From CAIWAH01 sp043755815 (lineage in GTDB: Bacteria > Verrucomicrobiota > Verrucomicrobiia > Limisphaerales > UBA9464), in assembly GCA_043755815.1 (NCBI GenBank), contig JAYUSF010000220.1, positions 20,633-84,632 of the forward strand: a stretch of DNA of 64,000 nt, read 5' to 3'. A program made the position numbers and the translations under genes. This document shows, in pieces, positions 54,874-63,075 of this stretch (position 1 is its first letter; each line of letters opens with the position of its first letter). The notes under the pieces were generated by a model. The model was not told the origin of the DNA. It made no database searches and was given only the letters and a program-made list of their open reading frames with translations.

Positions 54874-55070
54874 CTAAGTTCGGATGCCCCAGCAGAACGG
54901 ATCGATTTCGTTGAGCAGCAGCTTGGCCTCGCCGTTGACGTGGGCGCTGCCGGTGATGATCGGTTCGATTTCGCCCTTGGTCCGGTCCAGCCTGCGGAAA
55001 CGGCCGGTGAAGGTGCTGCCGAGGATGCTTTCCTGAATCCAGTCCTCTCCTTCAGCGAGCTTGCCGTGAG
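54874..55070 (-). pseudogene. 3' fragment of a proline racemase/hydroxyproline epimerase gene
   Basis: Encodes KLAEGEDWIQESILGSTFTG and then a stretch ending DPFCWGIRT. It matches the C-terminal ~60 residues of the intact racemase at 62005 with around four residues in five identical. Upstream of ~55070 the homology stops and is replaced by sequence like that before module A (28872-28920). Neither active-site Cys is included, so no function remains. It is the clearest scar of the tandem duplication. Confidence 0.88.
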
Positions 55071-55110
55071 CGGAAGCCGACGGGAAGACTTGAACCGCGG
55101 AACCCGGCCG
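55062..55110. repeat. Duplication junction: module A upstream flank fused to racemase fragment
   Basis: Matches 28872-28920 (cgggaagacttgaacc exact). It overlaps the racemase homology by a few bases (tgccgtgag), the likely crossover point. Confidence 0.75.
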
Positions 55111-55133
55111 GACCCGTGCATTTTTTCGTCGTG

Positions 55134-55185
55134 GGCGCTCTGAACTGAAAATGGGGTGAACTGCGGGACAGGGCCCCGCTTTTCC
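55134..55185. repeat. REP-like element (gcgctctg...ccccgcttttcc family)
   Basis: Shares gcgctctg-actg and ccccgcttttcc with 63942-63979. It is non-coding and lies in the 419-bp gap before module B together with the junction flank and the three-block motif. Confidence 0.55.
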
Positions 55186-55307
55186 GGCCACGTGACGATC
55201 CGCCGGGGCGGGAACGGTTCCCCTTCGTGCTGTCGCAGTCCTGGACGCCGCCGCCCACGTTGGCCCGACATTCCGGCGCAGCCTCGTCGGTCCGGTCCGG
55301 AGACCGA

Positions 55308-55381
55308 GGGAAAAATAGTTCAGAGATTTCTGTTAGATGTCGGCAATCGGTGGCGAACTGGAAGCATATGGGCCGAATTTC
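55308..55381 (+). promoter_or_regulatory. Three-block upstream motif, copy 3 (before module B)
   Basis: gggaaaaatagttc, tgttagatg (ttaga at offset 25) and gaactggaagcatatggg (offset 47), then ccgaattt as in copy 1. Its ATG (55368) opens a 43-codon frame (MGRISEPRPARR..) whose stop overlaps the start of the 1718-residue gene. It may be a leader peptide. Confidence 0.55.
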
Positions 55382-55489
55382 CGAACCACGACCGGCACGG
55401 CGGGCGGGCCAGGTAGGCTCCCGCCCGGCGGTGAACGCCTACGGGGTCCGAGCGGCTGCCGCCCGGACCGGTTCCACCCCTTTGCTCCC

Positions 55490-58400
55490 ATGCCTCTAAC
55501 CTCCCCGAAACACTTCCGTCGGCTCTCCGCCTGGGCCCTGCTGCTGGCCCAGTCCGCGTTGCTGGCCCAGGACTTCCGCATCACCGAGGCGGTGCTCAAC
55601 GCCGCCGGCCGGCTGGAGCTGGGCTTTCCGGCCGAGGCGACGAGCTATTACCGCCTGATCGAGGGCGCCGCACCCGAGGCGGTGAACCGGACCGTCGGGC
55701 TGGGCCTCACGCCACCGCTGATTTCCCCGCCGCCGGCCGGCGGGGCGAGCTTCTTCCGGGTCGAACAGATCGCCCGCACCGCCAGCCTCGACAGCGACGG
55801 CGACCAGATTCCCGACGTCTATGAGCTGACCCATCCGCCGCTCAACGGCTTGAACCCCGCCGACGCGGGGGCCGATCCCGACGGCAACGGGAAGTCCGCG
55901 CTGCAGGAATACCGGGACACCACCGCCCCGACGGTGCTAACGACCATTACGGGCACCTCACCGTTTCCGGGTGAAAACGGTGTGTCGGTGAACCGCGAGG
56001 CCGTCGTCTATTTCTCGGAGCCGCTGGCAACCGGGACCGTGCTGAGCACGGCCAACTTCTACGCCGGCTTCGGCGGGCGGAAGTTCCTCAGCCGGGTGGA
56101 ACTCAGCTCGGACCGGCGCAAGGCGTCGTTGTTCTTCCTCGAGCCGATTCCCGGCAGCACGCGGGTGACGGCGGTGTTCGACGCGAGCGGCGTCCGGGAT
56201 GCCGGCGGGCAACTGATCGACGCGGATGGCGATGGGAAACCGGGTGGCCTTCACCTGCTCCAGTTCGACACCTACAGCACGACTCCGGTCGCCGGCACGG
56301 CCGTCTCCGGCGTCGTCTTCGCGAGCGACCCGGTCGCGCCGCGGCCCGATGGCACCACGAACCTACCGTTGCCCGGCGTGACCGTGACCGTGGACGGGGC
56401 GGAAGAGTCCCTGCGCGCGGTCACCGACGCGGCCGGCCGATTCACGCTGACCAATTGCCCGGCGGGACGCTTTTTCGTGCATGTGGATGGGCGCACTTCG
56501 CCGCTCAGCCAGTGGCCGCTGGGGGCGTATTACCCGGTGGTCGGCAAGGCGTGGGAAGCCCAGGGCGGCCGCGCCGACAACCTGGCACCCGGCGGCGTGG
56601 TTTATCTCCCACTGGTGCCGGCCGGGACGTTGCAGCCCGTCAGCCAGACACAGGATACCGAGATTCATTTTTCGCCCGAAGTGCTCGCGGAGAATCCGGA
56701 GCTGGCCGGAGTGAAAATCACCGTGCCGGCCAACTCGCTCTTCGACAACGACGGCAAGCGCGGTGGCAGGGTCGGCATCTCGATTGTCGATCCCACGCGC
56801 CTACCCGAACCGCTGCCCGCTGGGTTGGAGCATCTGCTCGACATCACCGTGCAGTCGGACGGCGGGCAAAATTTTGACCGCCCGGTGCCGGCGTGTTTCC
56901 CCAATGTTCCGAACAGTGCCGGCTTTCCCCTCGCGCCGGGAGGGAAGGCAGCGCTCATGTCCTTCAACCACGACACGGGCAAATGGGAAACGGTGGGCAC
57001 CATGACGGTGAGTGCGGACGGCAAGCTGGTCTGCACTGATCCCGGCGTCGGAATACGGCAACCCGGTTGGCATGGCTTCCAGGGACCGCCGCCCGTCACC
57101 CCACCCGGGGTGCCTCCGATCCCGCCCAACAAGCCTTTTGTCCCCGACGACGTCAATGACTGCAAGACCCAGACGGACCCCCGCTGCGCCACCCGGTGCG
57201 ACGATGTAGGCCGCGCGGCGGAAAATGACTGCGACAAGGAGTTCAACGACAAGGTGGCCGCGGGGCTGACGGCGGCCGGGTTGGCGGCGGCAGGCGAGGC
57301 GCGCGACCGCTGCAGAGCGGCCGCCCGGGACGGCCGGCGCAAATGCGCCGACGGTTGTGTCAGGACCGTGTGCGGCGGTGGCGCGGGCGGTCCCGGCCCC
57401 AATGGCACCGGGGTGGTTCGCCATGCCCTCAGCGCGGCGGAGCAGGCCAGCGCCCTCATGGACCAGATCGGGGCCCGGCTGGCCGAAATCCGCCAGCAGG
57501 GCCGGGTGCCGTCGGCGGCCGAAGTCACCGAGATCAATGCCATCCTTGAACAGATCCGTCTGATCACGGGCCCCGACATTTCCGCTTTCTTCGCCCGAGC
57601 ACAGGCGGAGGCGCTCGATCGGGCCGCGGCGAATGACGTCTATTCCTGGGGCGCACCGCCCTATCCGGTCTATCGCGCCGGTCTGGTGCTGGCGTCCCTG
57701 CGGCAAGTTGTCGCCGGTTTGCCGGAGACCAGCGTCCGGAGCTCGTTGGTGCGGGCGCTGACCGAACCTTACGGCCAGTATCAGGTGTTCACCCTGGCGA
57801 ATTTCTTCGGGATCAACCTGCGGCCCACGGAGCGGATCGAAAACTGGTTCTACGATCCGCGCACCCGGTCGGTGGGGCGCGCCGGCACCGGAGTGGGGAA
57901 TGGAGGACCGCGCGACGGTCGGTTACCTTCGTTTACGCTTGTGACGCTGGCGGAGCGACCGGGCGAAACCGTTCCCCTGCTGCCGGCCTCGGCCGAAACT
58001 GAGCTGACCATGCGCACCGGCGTCGGGGAGCCCTTGGTGGCCCGGCTCAATCAGATCGCCGACCTCATCGAAACGGCGGTGGACCAGGCCGACGGCCGCG
58101 ACGTAGACCACGACGGTCTGGCCGACTTGGCCGAGTTCATCGTCGGCACGTCGGCGCAAAATCCGGACTCCGACGGTGACGGCATTCTCGACGGCGCGGA
58201 ACTGGACCAGGGGCTGAACCCCTTGGATGGCCGGCCGATGGCCGTAGGGGTAATCGGTTCTGTGCCGCTGCCGGGCGAGGCAGTCGATGTGGCGGCCTTC
58301 AATGACCGCGCCGTGGTGGCCTTGGGCAGCGGTGGCGTTGGAGTCCTGGACGTAGCCGGCGGTCAGTTGGGCGTGCTGATCGCTCGCCTGCCGGCGCCGG

Positions 58401-60646
58401 GCGAAGTCAGGGTGGTCGCGCTGAGCCAGGAATTTGCCGTGGCCGGGGGCGATTTTGCCGGCCTGCTGGTGTTCGATCCGCGGGATCCGACCGCCACCCT
58501 GCGCCAGGTCGCCATTCGCGGGAACGTCACCGCGGCGGCGGTAGAAGGCGGCATCGCCTGGGTCGCGACCCAGGCCAATGAACTCCATTTGGTCGACCTC
58601 TCCACGGGGACGCCGCTCGGCACGGCGGCCCTGCCCGGAGCGGCCCTGGATGTAGCCTTGGAGGGCGGCCTCGCGACCGTGGTGCTCAACAGCGAGCTGT
58701 TCACCTTCGAGTTTATTTCCGGGGCGCTGGTGCGCCGGGGACAGGTTGCCTTGGGGCTGAGCAGCCCGGACTTGGTCACCCGTCGCCGTCGGGTCTCCGT
58801 GGGAGACGGCGTGGCACTGGTTACCGACCTGGACGGTTTCGCCCGCTTCGATCTCACGAACCCCGGCACGCCCGCGCTAATTTCAAGGTCCCAGGCCTAT
58901 GGCCCGGCGTCGTTCAAGCAGATCCTGCCGAACGGTTCCGGTTCCGGGCTCGCGGTGGTGGGGGCCTCGCCAAATCCGCCGCCGCTGCCGGCCGTGCACA
59001 ATGTGCAGGTGTTCGACCTTCGCAATCCCGCGGTGAACAACGCCGCCGGGACGATTCTGACCACGCCCGGAGTCGCCCGGGCCGCCGCCCTCTACAACAA
59101 CCTCGCCTACGTGGCCGATACCGCGGCCGGGCTCCAGATCGTCAATTACCTGGCAAGCGACACCGGCACCAATCCGCCGACGATCACCTTGCGGACTTCG
59201 TCGACCGAAGGCCGGGCCGAGGCGGGACAGTTGCTGCGGTTGCGGGCCTCCGTGACCGACGATGTGCAGGTGCGGCAGGTCGAGTTCTATCGCGACGGCA
59301 AACCCTTGGCAGTGGATGGCAACTTCCCCTTTGAAGTCGCCTTCAACGCGCCTCCGCTCACAGCCGCCCAAACGACGCTGCGGGTCCGGGCCAAGGCGGT
59401 GGACACCGCCGGCAATGCGGCCATCAGCGAGGAACTGACGCTGCAACTGGTGCCCGACGCCACGCCGCCACGCCTCGTTCGCACCGCGCCCGAAAGCAGC
59501 GCCTTGCTGCGCGAACTGAGCAGCGTGCTCGCGCTCTTCAGTGAGGCGCTGGATCCGGCCACGCTCACCGAAGCCTCGGTCAGACTGGTGACTCCCGGCC
59601 CCGACCGGGTGCTGGGCACGGCGGATGACCAGGCGGTATCCGGCCTCACCCGCGAACTTCGGGAGCAACTCCCGCTGGTGGCGCTCAGCGCCGCCTCACC
59701 GTTGCCGCCCAGCGCCTACCGGTTGGTGCTGTCCCCCCCGCTGGCGGATCTGGCCGGCAATCCCCTGGCGGCTGCGGTCACGGTGGACCTCGTCGTCTTC
59801 GATCCGACCGTGGATACCGACGGGGACGGCCTGCCGGACGACGTGGAGCGGTTGCTGGGCCTGGACCCGCTGAAGGCCGACTCCAACGGCAACGGCGTGC
59901 GTGACGGCGCGGAAGATCCCGACCGGGACGGCCTGACCTCCGCCTTCGAGATCGCCTTCGGCACCGATCCGCGCCGGGTTGATTCGGACGGCAACGGCGT
60001 CAACGACGGCGACGAAGATATTGACCGGGACGGCCTGAGCGCCCGGCGGGAACTGGCCGCGGGCACCGATCCCCTGCGGGCCGACACGGACGGCGACGGC
60101 TGGCCCGACGAGGGCGAGGTCACCGGCGGCAGCGACCCGCTCAATCCGTTGTCCCAGCCCTTCGTCGGCGCGCTCGGACTTCCGCCGGTGGAATTGGTCG
60201 CGCCCGCCGCGGTGTTCGGGCCGGGCAGCGCCTTTGGCCCAACCCTGGCCAATCCGCCGGTGGAAGTGATTGCTCCGGCCGCAGTATTCGGCGCCGGCAG
60301 CGCCTTTGGCCCAACCCTCGCCCACCCGCCGGTGGAAATCATCGCACCGGCCGCGGTCTTTGGCGAAGGCAGTGCCTTCGGCCCCACGCTGGCGAATCCG
60401 CCGCTTGAAGTCCTCGCTCCCGCCGCGGTGTTCGGGGCCGGCAGCGCCTTCGGCCCGACGCTGGCGCAGCCGCCGGTCGAAGTGATCGCCCCGGCCGCCG
60501 TGTTCGGGCCGGGCAGTGCCTTTGGTCCCACGCTGGCGAGTCCGCCCGCGGAAGTGCTCGCCCCCGCGGCCCGGTTTGGGCCGGGGGGTGATTTTGGTCC
60601 CGTGCTGGCCCAACCGCCAGCCACCGTCGAATTCCTCAGCCCTTGA
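55490..60646 (+). CDS. 1718-residue secreted adhesin-like protein with TSP3 and 24-residue C-terminal repeats (module B giant)
   Basis: ATG 55490, signal peptide MPLTSPKHFRRLSAWALLLA. An FYR-type domain lies at the N-terminus here (RLELGFPAEATSYYRL..ASFFRV). TSP3-like DSDGDQIPDVYELTHP is at ~97. Ig-like unit at ~150-270; carboxypeptidase-regulatory/Cna-B unit at ~285-370. A Cys-rich, charged segment lies at ~553-635 (eight Cys, CATRCDDVGRAAENDC.. RKCADGC). Helical region at ~650-850. LVIVD-type propeller at ~917-1220 (VAAFNDRAVVALGSGGVGVLD). Ig-like units at ~1240-1425; TSP3 train at ~1440-1545 (DTDGDGLPDDVERLLGLDP); six 24-residue repeats at ~1565-1708. A shorter relative of the module A giants. 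An in-frame ATG at 55337 would put the signal peptide 51 residues in and is rejected. Confidence 0.88.
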   Translation: MPLTSPKHFRRLSAWALLLAQSALLAQDFRITEAVLNAAGRLELGFPAEATSYYRLIEGAAPEAVNRTVGLGLTPPLISPPPAGGASFFRVEQIARTASLDSDGDQIPDVYELTHPPLNGLNPADAGADPDGNGKSALQEYRDTTAPTVLTTITGTSPFPGENGVSVNREAVVYFSEPLATGTVLSTANFYAGFGGRKFLSRVELSSDRRKASLFFLEPIPGSTRVTAVFDASGVRDAGGQLIDADGDGKPGGLHLLQFDTYSTTPVAGTAVSGVVFASDPVAPRPDGTTNLPLPGVTVTVDGAEESLRAVTDAAGRFTLTNCPAGRFFVHVDGRTSPLSQWPLGAYYPVVGKAWEAQGGRADNLAPGGVVYLPLVPAGTLQPVSQTQDTEIHFSPEVLAENPELAGVKITVPANSLFDNDGKRGGRVGISIVDPTRLPEPLPAGLEHLLDITVQSDGGQNFDRPVPACFPNVPNSAGFPLAPGGKAALMSFNHDTGKWETVGTMTVSADGKLVCTDPGVGIRQPGWHGFQGPPPVTPPGVPPIPPNKPFVPDDVNDCKTQTDPRCATRCDDVGRAAENDCDKEFNDKVAAGLTAAGLAAAGEARDRCRAAARDGRRKCADGCVRTVCGGGAGGPGPNGTGVVRHALSAAEQASALMDQIGARLAEIRQQGRVPSAAEVTEINAILEQIRLITGPDISAFFARAQAEALDRAAANDVYSWGAPPYPVYRAGLVLASLRQVVAGLPETSVRSSLVRALTEPYGQYQVFTLANFFGINLRPTERIENWFYDPRTRSVGRAGTGVGNGGPRDGRLPSFTLVTLAERPGETVPLLPASAETELTMRTGVGEPLVARLNQIADLIETAVDQADGRDVDHDGLADLAEFIVGTSAQNPDSDGDGILDGAELDQGLNPLDGRPMAVGVIGSVPLPGEAVDVAAFNDRAVVALGSGGVGVLDVAGGQLGVLIARLPAPGEVRVVALSQEFAVAGGDFAGLLVFDPRDPTATLRQVAIRGNVTAAAVEGGIAWVATQANELHLVDLSTGTPLGTAALPGAALDVALEGGLATVVLNSELFTFEFISGALVRRGQVALGLSSPDLVTRRRRVSVGDGVALVTDLDGFARFDLTNPGTPALISRSQAYGPASFKQILPNGSGSGLAVVGASPNPPPLPAVHNVQVFDLRNPAVNNAAGTILTTPGVARAAALYNNLAYVADTAAGLQIVNYLASDTGTNPPTITLRTSSTEGRAEAGQLLRLRASVTDDVQVRQVEFYRDGKPLAVDGNFPFEVAFNAPPLTAAQTTLRVRAKAVDTAGNAAISEELTLQLVPDATPPRLVRTAPESSALLRELSSVLALFSEALDPATLTEASVRLVTPGPDRVLGTADDQAVSGLTRELREQLPLVALSAASPLPPSAYRLVLSPPLADLAGNPLAAAVTVDLVVFDPTVDTDGDGLPDDVERLLGLDPLKADSNGNGVRDGAEDPDRDGLTSAFEIAFGTDPRRVDSDGNGVNDGDEDIDRDGLSARRELAAGTDPLRADTDGDGWPDEGEVTGGSDPLNPLSQPFVGALGLPPVELVAPAAVFGPGSAFGPTLANPPVEVIAPAAVFGAGSAFGPTLAHPPVEIIAPAAVFGEGSAFGPTLANPPLEVLAPAAVFGAGSAFGPTLAQPPVEVIAPAAVFGPGSAFGPTLASPPAEVLAPAARFGPGGDFGPVLAQPPATVEFLSP
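60182..60613 (+). repeat. Six 72-bp tandem repeats (24 residues each) in the 1718-aa protein
   Basis: Unit PPVEVIAPAAVFGPGSAFGP then TLA(N/H/Q/S). Six units plus a partial seventh (PPATVEFLSP) that ends the protein. The length matches the repeats of the 3659-aa protein exactly, but the sequence is different. Confidence 0.93.
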
Positions 60647-60675
60647 TCCGTTTCTCCCATTCCTTTACTCAAAAC

Positions 60676-61854
60676 ATGAAAGCCAAAACTCAACTCCTGG
60701 CGGCCATTCTCCTGGCTGTCTCCTCCCTGGCACCCGCGTGGGCCCAGAACTTCGACGCCGGCAGCAACGGCTCACTCGGCGCCCTCAACGTGGCCGACGC
60801 GGACGTGACCGTGGACCTGCCGCCGGACGGCCGACTGCACTATACGACGGTCACCGTGGCGGCCAGCCGCACGCTGCGCTTCAACCGCAACGCGCTGAAC
60901 ACCCCGGTCCAGTTGCTGGCGCAGGGCGACGTGGTGATCAACGGAGCCATTGATGTTTCAGGGCGCGCAGGCCCGGGTTCCCCGCCCATCGGCGGGGCGG
61001 GCGGGCCCGGAGGATTTGACGGGGGCAAGCCAGGTTTCGGGGCCAGCTTCCCTCCCGGGGACGGTTATGGACCCGGTGCGGGGGGTGCCGGCACTATCGG
61101 TGGCGGGGCCAGCTCGGCGGGCGGCGGGGGCCACGGCAGTGTGGCGGGCGGGGGCAGTTCCGCCTTCAAAGGTCAGCCTTATGGCAGTCCGCTGCTGATT
61201 CCGCTGATGGGCGGCTCCGGTGGCGGCGGCGACACCGGGACGCCGGGCGGCGGCGGTGGTGGTGGCGGCGGCGCCATCTTGGTGGGGTCCAATACCCGCA
61301 TCGCCGTGAACCTCAACGGCCGGATCGACTCGCAGGGCGGCATCTGGCGGGGCCAGTCACACAACGCCGGATCCGGTGGTGCGATTCGCCTGTTGGCCCC
61401 GAAGGTGGAGGGCCAGGGAATCATCAACGTCGCTGGGGGCGGTTCCGGCGGTGGCGACGGTCGCATCCGCGTGGACTGCCTCGACAAGACCGCGCTCACG
61501 TTCAATTTCCAGCCGCTTAACCAGACCACCGTCGGCGCCAACATGTTCGTCGCGCCCAGCGTGATTCCCCGCCTGGATCTCGTGAACGCCGCCGGGCGGG
61601 ACATCCCGCTGGGAACCGGCAACACGGTGCAGGTGCAACTGCCCTTCAACTCCGACACGAATCAGACGGTCACGCTCCGCGCGCAGGACTTCAACGCCGA
61701 CGTGCCCATCCGCCTGACGCTCACGCCCGACAGCGGCCCCCGCATCGTGATCGACACGAACATCGTGAACACGGCCCAGAACCCGGCGACCTTGGTCATC
61801 CCGGTCGGCCTGCCCGTGAACAACCTGATCACCATCCACGCCTGGACCCGCTGA
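60676..61854 (+). CDS. Gly-rich secreted protein, module B partner
   Basis: 392 residues from ATG 60676; an earlier ATG at 60643 overlaps the giant gene and spoils the signal peptide. The signal MKAKTQLLAAILLAVSSLAP is cut before QNFDAGSNGSLGALNV. The layout is the same as in the protein at 53209: PPDGRLHYTTVTVAASRTLRFNRNALNTPVQLLAQGDVVINGAIDV, a Gly-rich core with GGPGGFDGGKPGFGASFPPGDGYGPG and MGGSGGGGDTGTPGGGGGG, then GGAIRLLAPKVEGQGIINV and the end VNNLITIHAWTR. Conserved ends and a divergent Gly core suggest a fixed structural role. It is 29 bp after the 1718-aa gene and certainly co-transcribed with it. Confidence 0.85.
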   Translation: MKAKTQLLAAILLAVSSLAPAWAQNFDAGSNGSLGALNVADADVTVDLPPDGRLHYTTVTVAASRTLRFNRNALNTPVQLLAQGDVVINGAIDVSGRAGPGSPPIGGAGGPGGFDGGKPGFGASFPPGDGYGPGAGGAGTIGGGASSAGGGGHGSVAGGGSSAFKGQPYGSPLLIPLMGGSGGGGDTGTPGGGGGGGGGAILVGSNTRIAVNLNGRIDSQGGIWRGQSHNAGSGGAIRLLAPKVEGQGIINVAGGGSGGGDGRIRVDCLDKTALTFNFQPLNQTTVGANMFVAPSVIPRLDLVNAAGRDIPLGTGNTVQVQLPFNSDTNQTVTLRAQDFNADVPIRLTLTPDSGPRIVIDTNIVNTAQNPATLVIPVGLPVNNLITIHAWTR

Positions 61855-61868
61855 GCTTGGGCGCCGGC

Positions 61869-61995
61869 AAAGTGCTTCCGGCGTCCCGCCGGCAGTGCCC
61901 GAGCAGCGGCGGGCGCAGGATAAGCCTGCTGGAAACATTCCGCCCAGGGGTGGAGCCACGCCACGGTTCCGCCGGCTGGAAGCCGGCGGCACTTT
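61869..61995. repeat. ~127-bp palindromic element after the module B Gly-rich gene
   Basis: The outer arms aaagtgcttccggcg.. and ..gccggcggcacttt are nearly complementary. The right end has its own hairpin, ccgccggctggaagccggcgg. It occupies the same position as the (different) element at 54374 in module A, between convergent genes. Confidence 0.65.
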
Positions 61996-62004
61996 CGAGT
62001 CGAC

Positions 62005-62937
62005 TTATCGGATGCCCCAGCAGAACGGGTCCCGCTCATCCAGCAACAGCGTCGCCTCGCTGTTCAAGTGGGCGGTGCCTGCGATGATCGGTTCGATCTC
62101 GCCCTTGGCCCGATCCCGCCAGCGAAAGCGGCCGGTGAACGTGCTGCCGAGGATGCTTTCCTGAATCCAGTCCTCGCCCTCGGCCAGCTTTCCGTCGGCG
62201 GCCAGGCAGGCGAGCTTGGCGCTGGTGCCGGTGCCGCAGGGGGAACGGTCATAGGCCTTGCCGGGACACAGGACGAAGTTCCGCGAATCGCCGCCGGCAG
62301 CGGGCGGGCCGAAGAGTTCCACGTGGTCCACCTCGGGGAAGCCCTGTGTGTTCACGGCTTGCCGGATGCGCCAGGTCACGTCGGTGAGCTGCTCCACGTT
62401 CCGGAGGTCGAGCGCCCACGGGTGTTCGCCCACGAGGAAGAACCAGTTGCCGGCCCAGGCGACGTCGCCGGTCACCGGGCCGAGGTCGGGCACATTCACG
62501 GTGACTCCCTTGCGGGCGCGGAAGCTGGTGACGTTGGTGAGGGTGACCGTGCCGTCGTCGGCCAGCGTCGCCGACACCCGGCCGACGCAGGTGTCGAGGT
62601 GGATTAGGCCCGGACTGAGCCGCCCGAGATGGGCCAGTGTGGCAACGAGGCCGATGGTGCCGTGACCGCACATGCCGAGGTAACCGACGTTGTTGAAGAA
62701 GATCACCCCGGTGGCGCAGGTCGGGTCAGGGGAGGGGACCAGAATCGCTCCCACGAGCACGTCGGAACCGCGCGGTTCATTGACGACGGCGGAGCGGAAG
62801 CGGTCGTGGCGCACGCGGAAGACGGCAAGCTGCTCAGCCACCGAACCGCCGCCCAGATCGGGTCCGCCGGCGATGACGATCCGGGTGGGTTCGCCGCCCG
62901 TGTGGGAATCCACCACCTGCACGCGATGAGACTTCAT
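62005..62937 (-). CDS. Proline racemase family: 4-hydroxyproline 2-epimerase/proline racemase
   Basis: 310 residues, cytosolic. Inverts the alpha-carbon of (hydroxy)proline by a two-base mechanism. Both catalytic Cys are present: C90 in GMCGHGTIG and C234 in SPCGTGTSA. This argues against trans-3-hydroxyproline dehydratase, which has Thr at one site. Also seen: the start HRVQVVDSHTGGEPTRIV and the C-terminal WIQESILGSTFTGRF. ATG 62937 fits the family start; longer versions run back over ispF sequence. Epimerisation of hydroxyproline suggests use of collagen-like or plant wall material. The gene converges on the module B Gly-rich gene, and its 3' fifth is duplicated at 54874-55070. Confidence 0.93.
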   Translation of the reverse strand: MKSHRVQVVDSHTGGEPTRIVIAGGPDLGGGSVAEQLAVFRVRHDRFRSAVVNEPRGSDVLVGAILVPSPDPTCATGVIFFNNVGYLGMCGHGTIGLVATLAHLGRLSPGLIHLDTCVGRVSATLADDGTVTLTNVTSFRARKGVTVNVPDLGPVTGDVAWAGNWFFLVGEHPWALDLRNVEQLTDVTWRIRQAVNTQGFPEVDHVELFGPPAAGGDSRNFVLCPGKAYDRSPCGTGTSAKLACLAADGKLAEGEDWIQESILGSTFTGRFRWRDRAKGEIEPIIAGTAHLNSEATLLLDERDPFCWGIR

Positions 62938-63075
62938 GCTGTTGAGGGAAAGAGGGTCGCTCCGGTTGACGAACCGGTCTTGGTCAGACTGGGTTCGCGG
63001 TCCGGCAATTCCGGCACAGGGACGCCGGACAATTTGCCGGTTGGTGCGGGGGATGACACCCGTTAGGATGCGCAC

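Noticed and set aside
60182..60613. CRISPR-like array
   Set aside because: The 72-bp period is in frame with a coding sequence and has no spacers; these are protein repeats.
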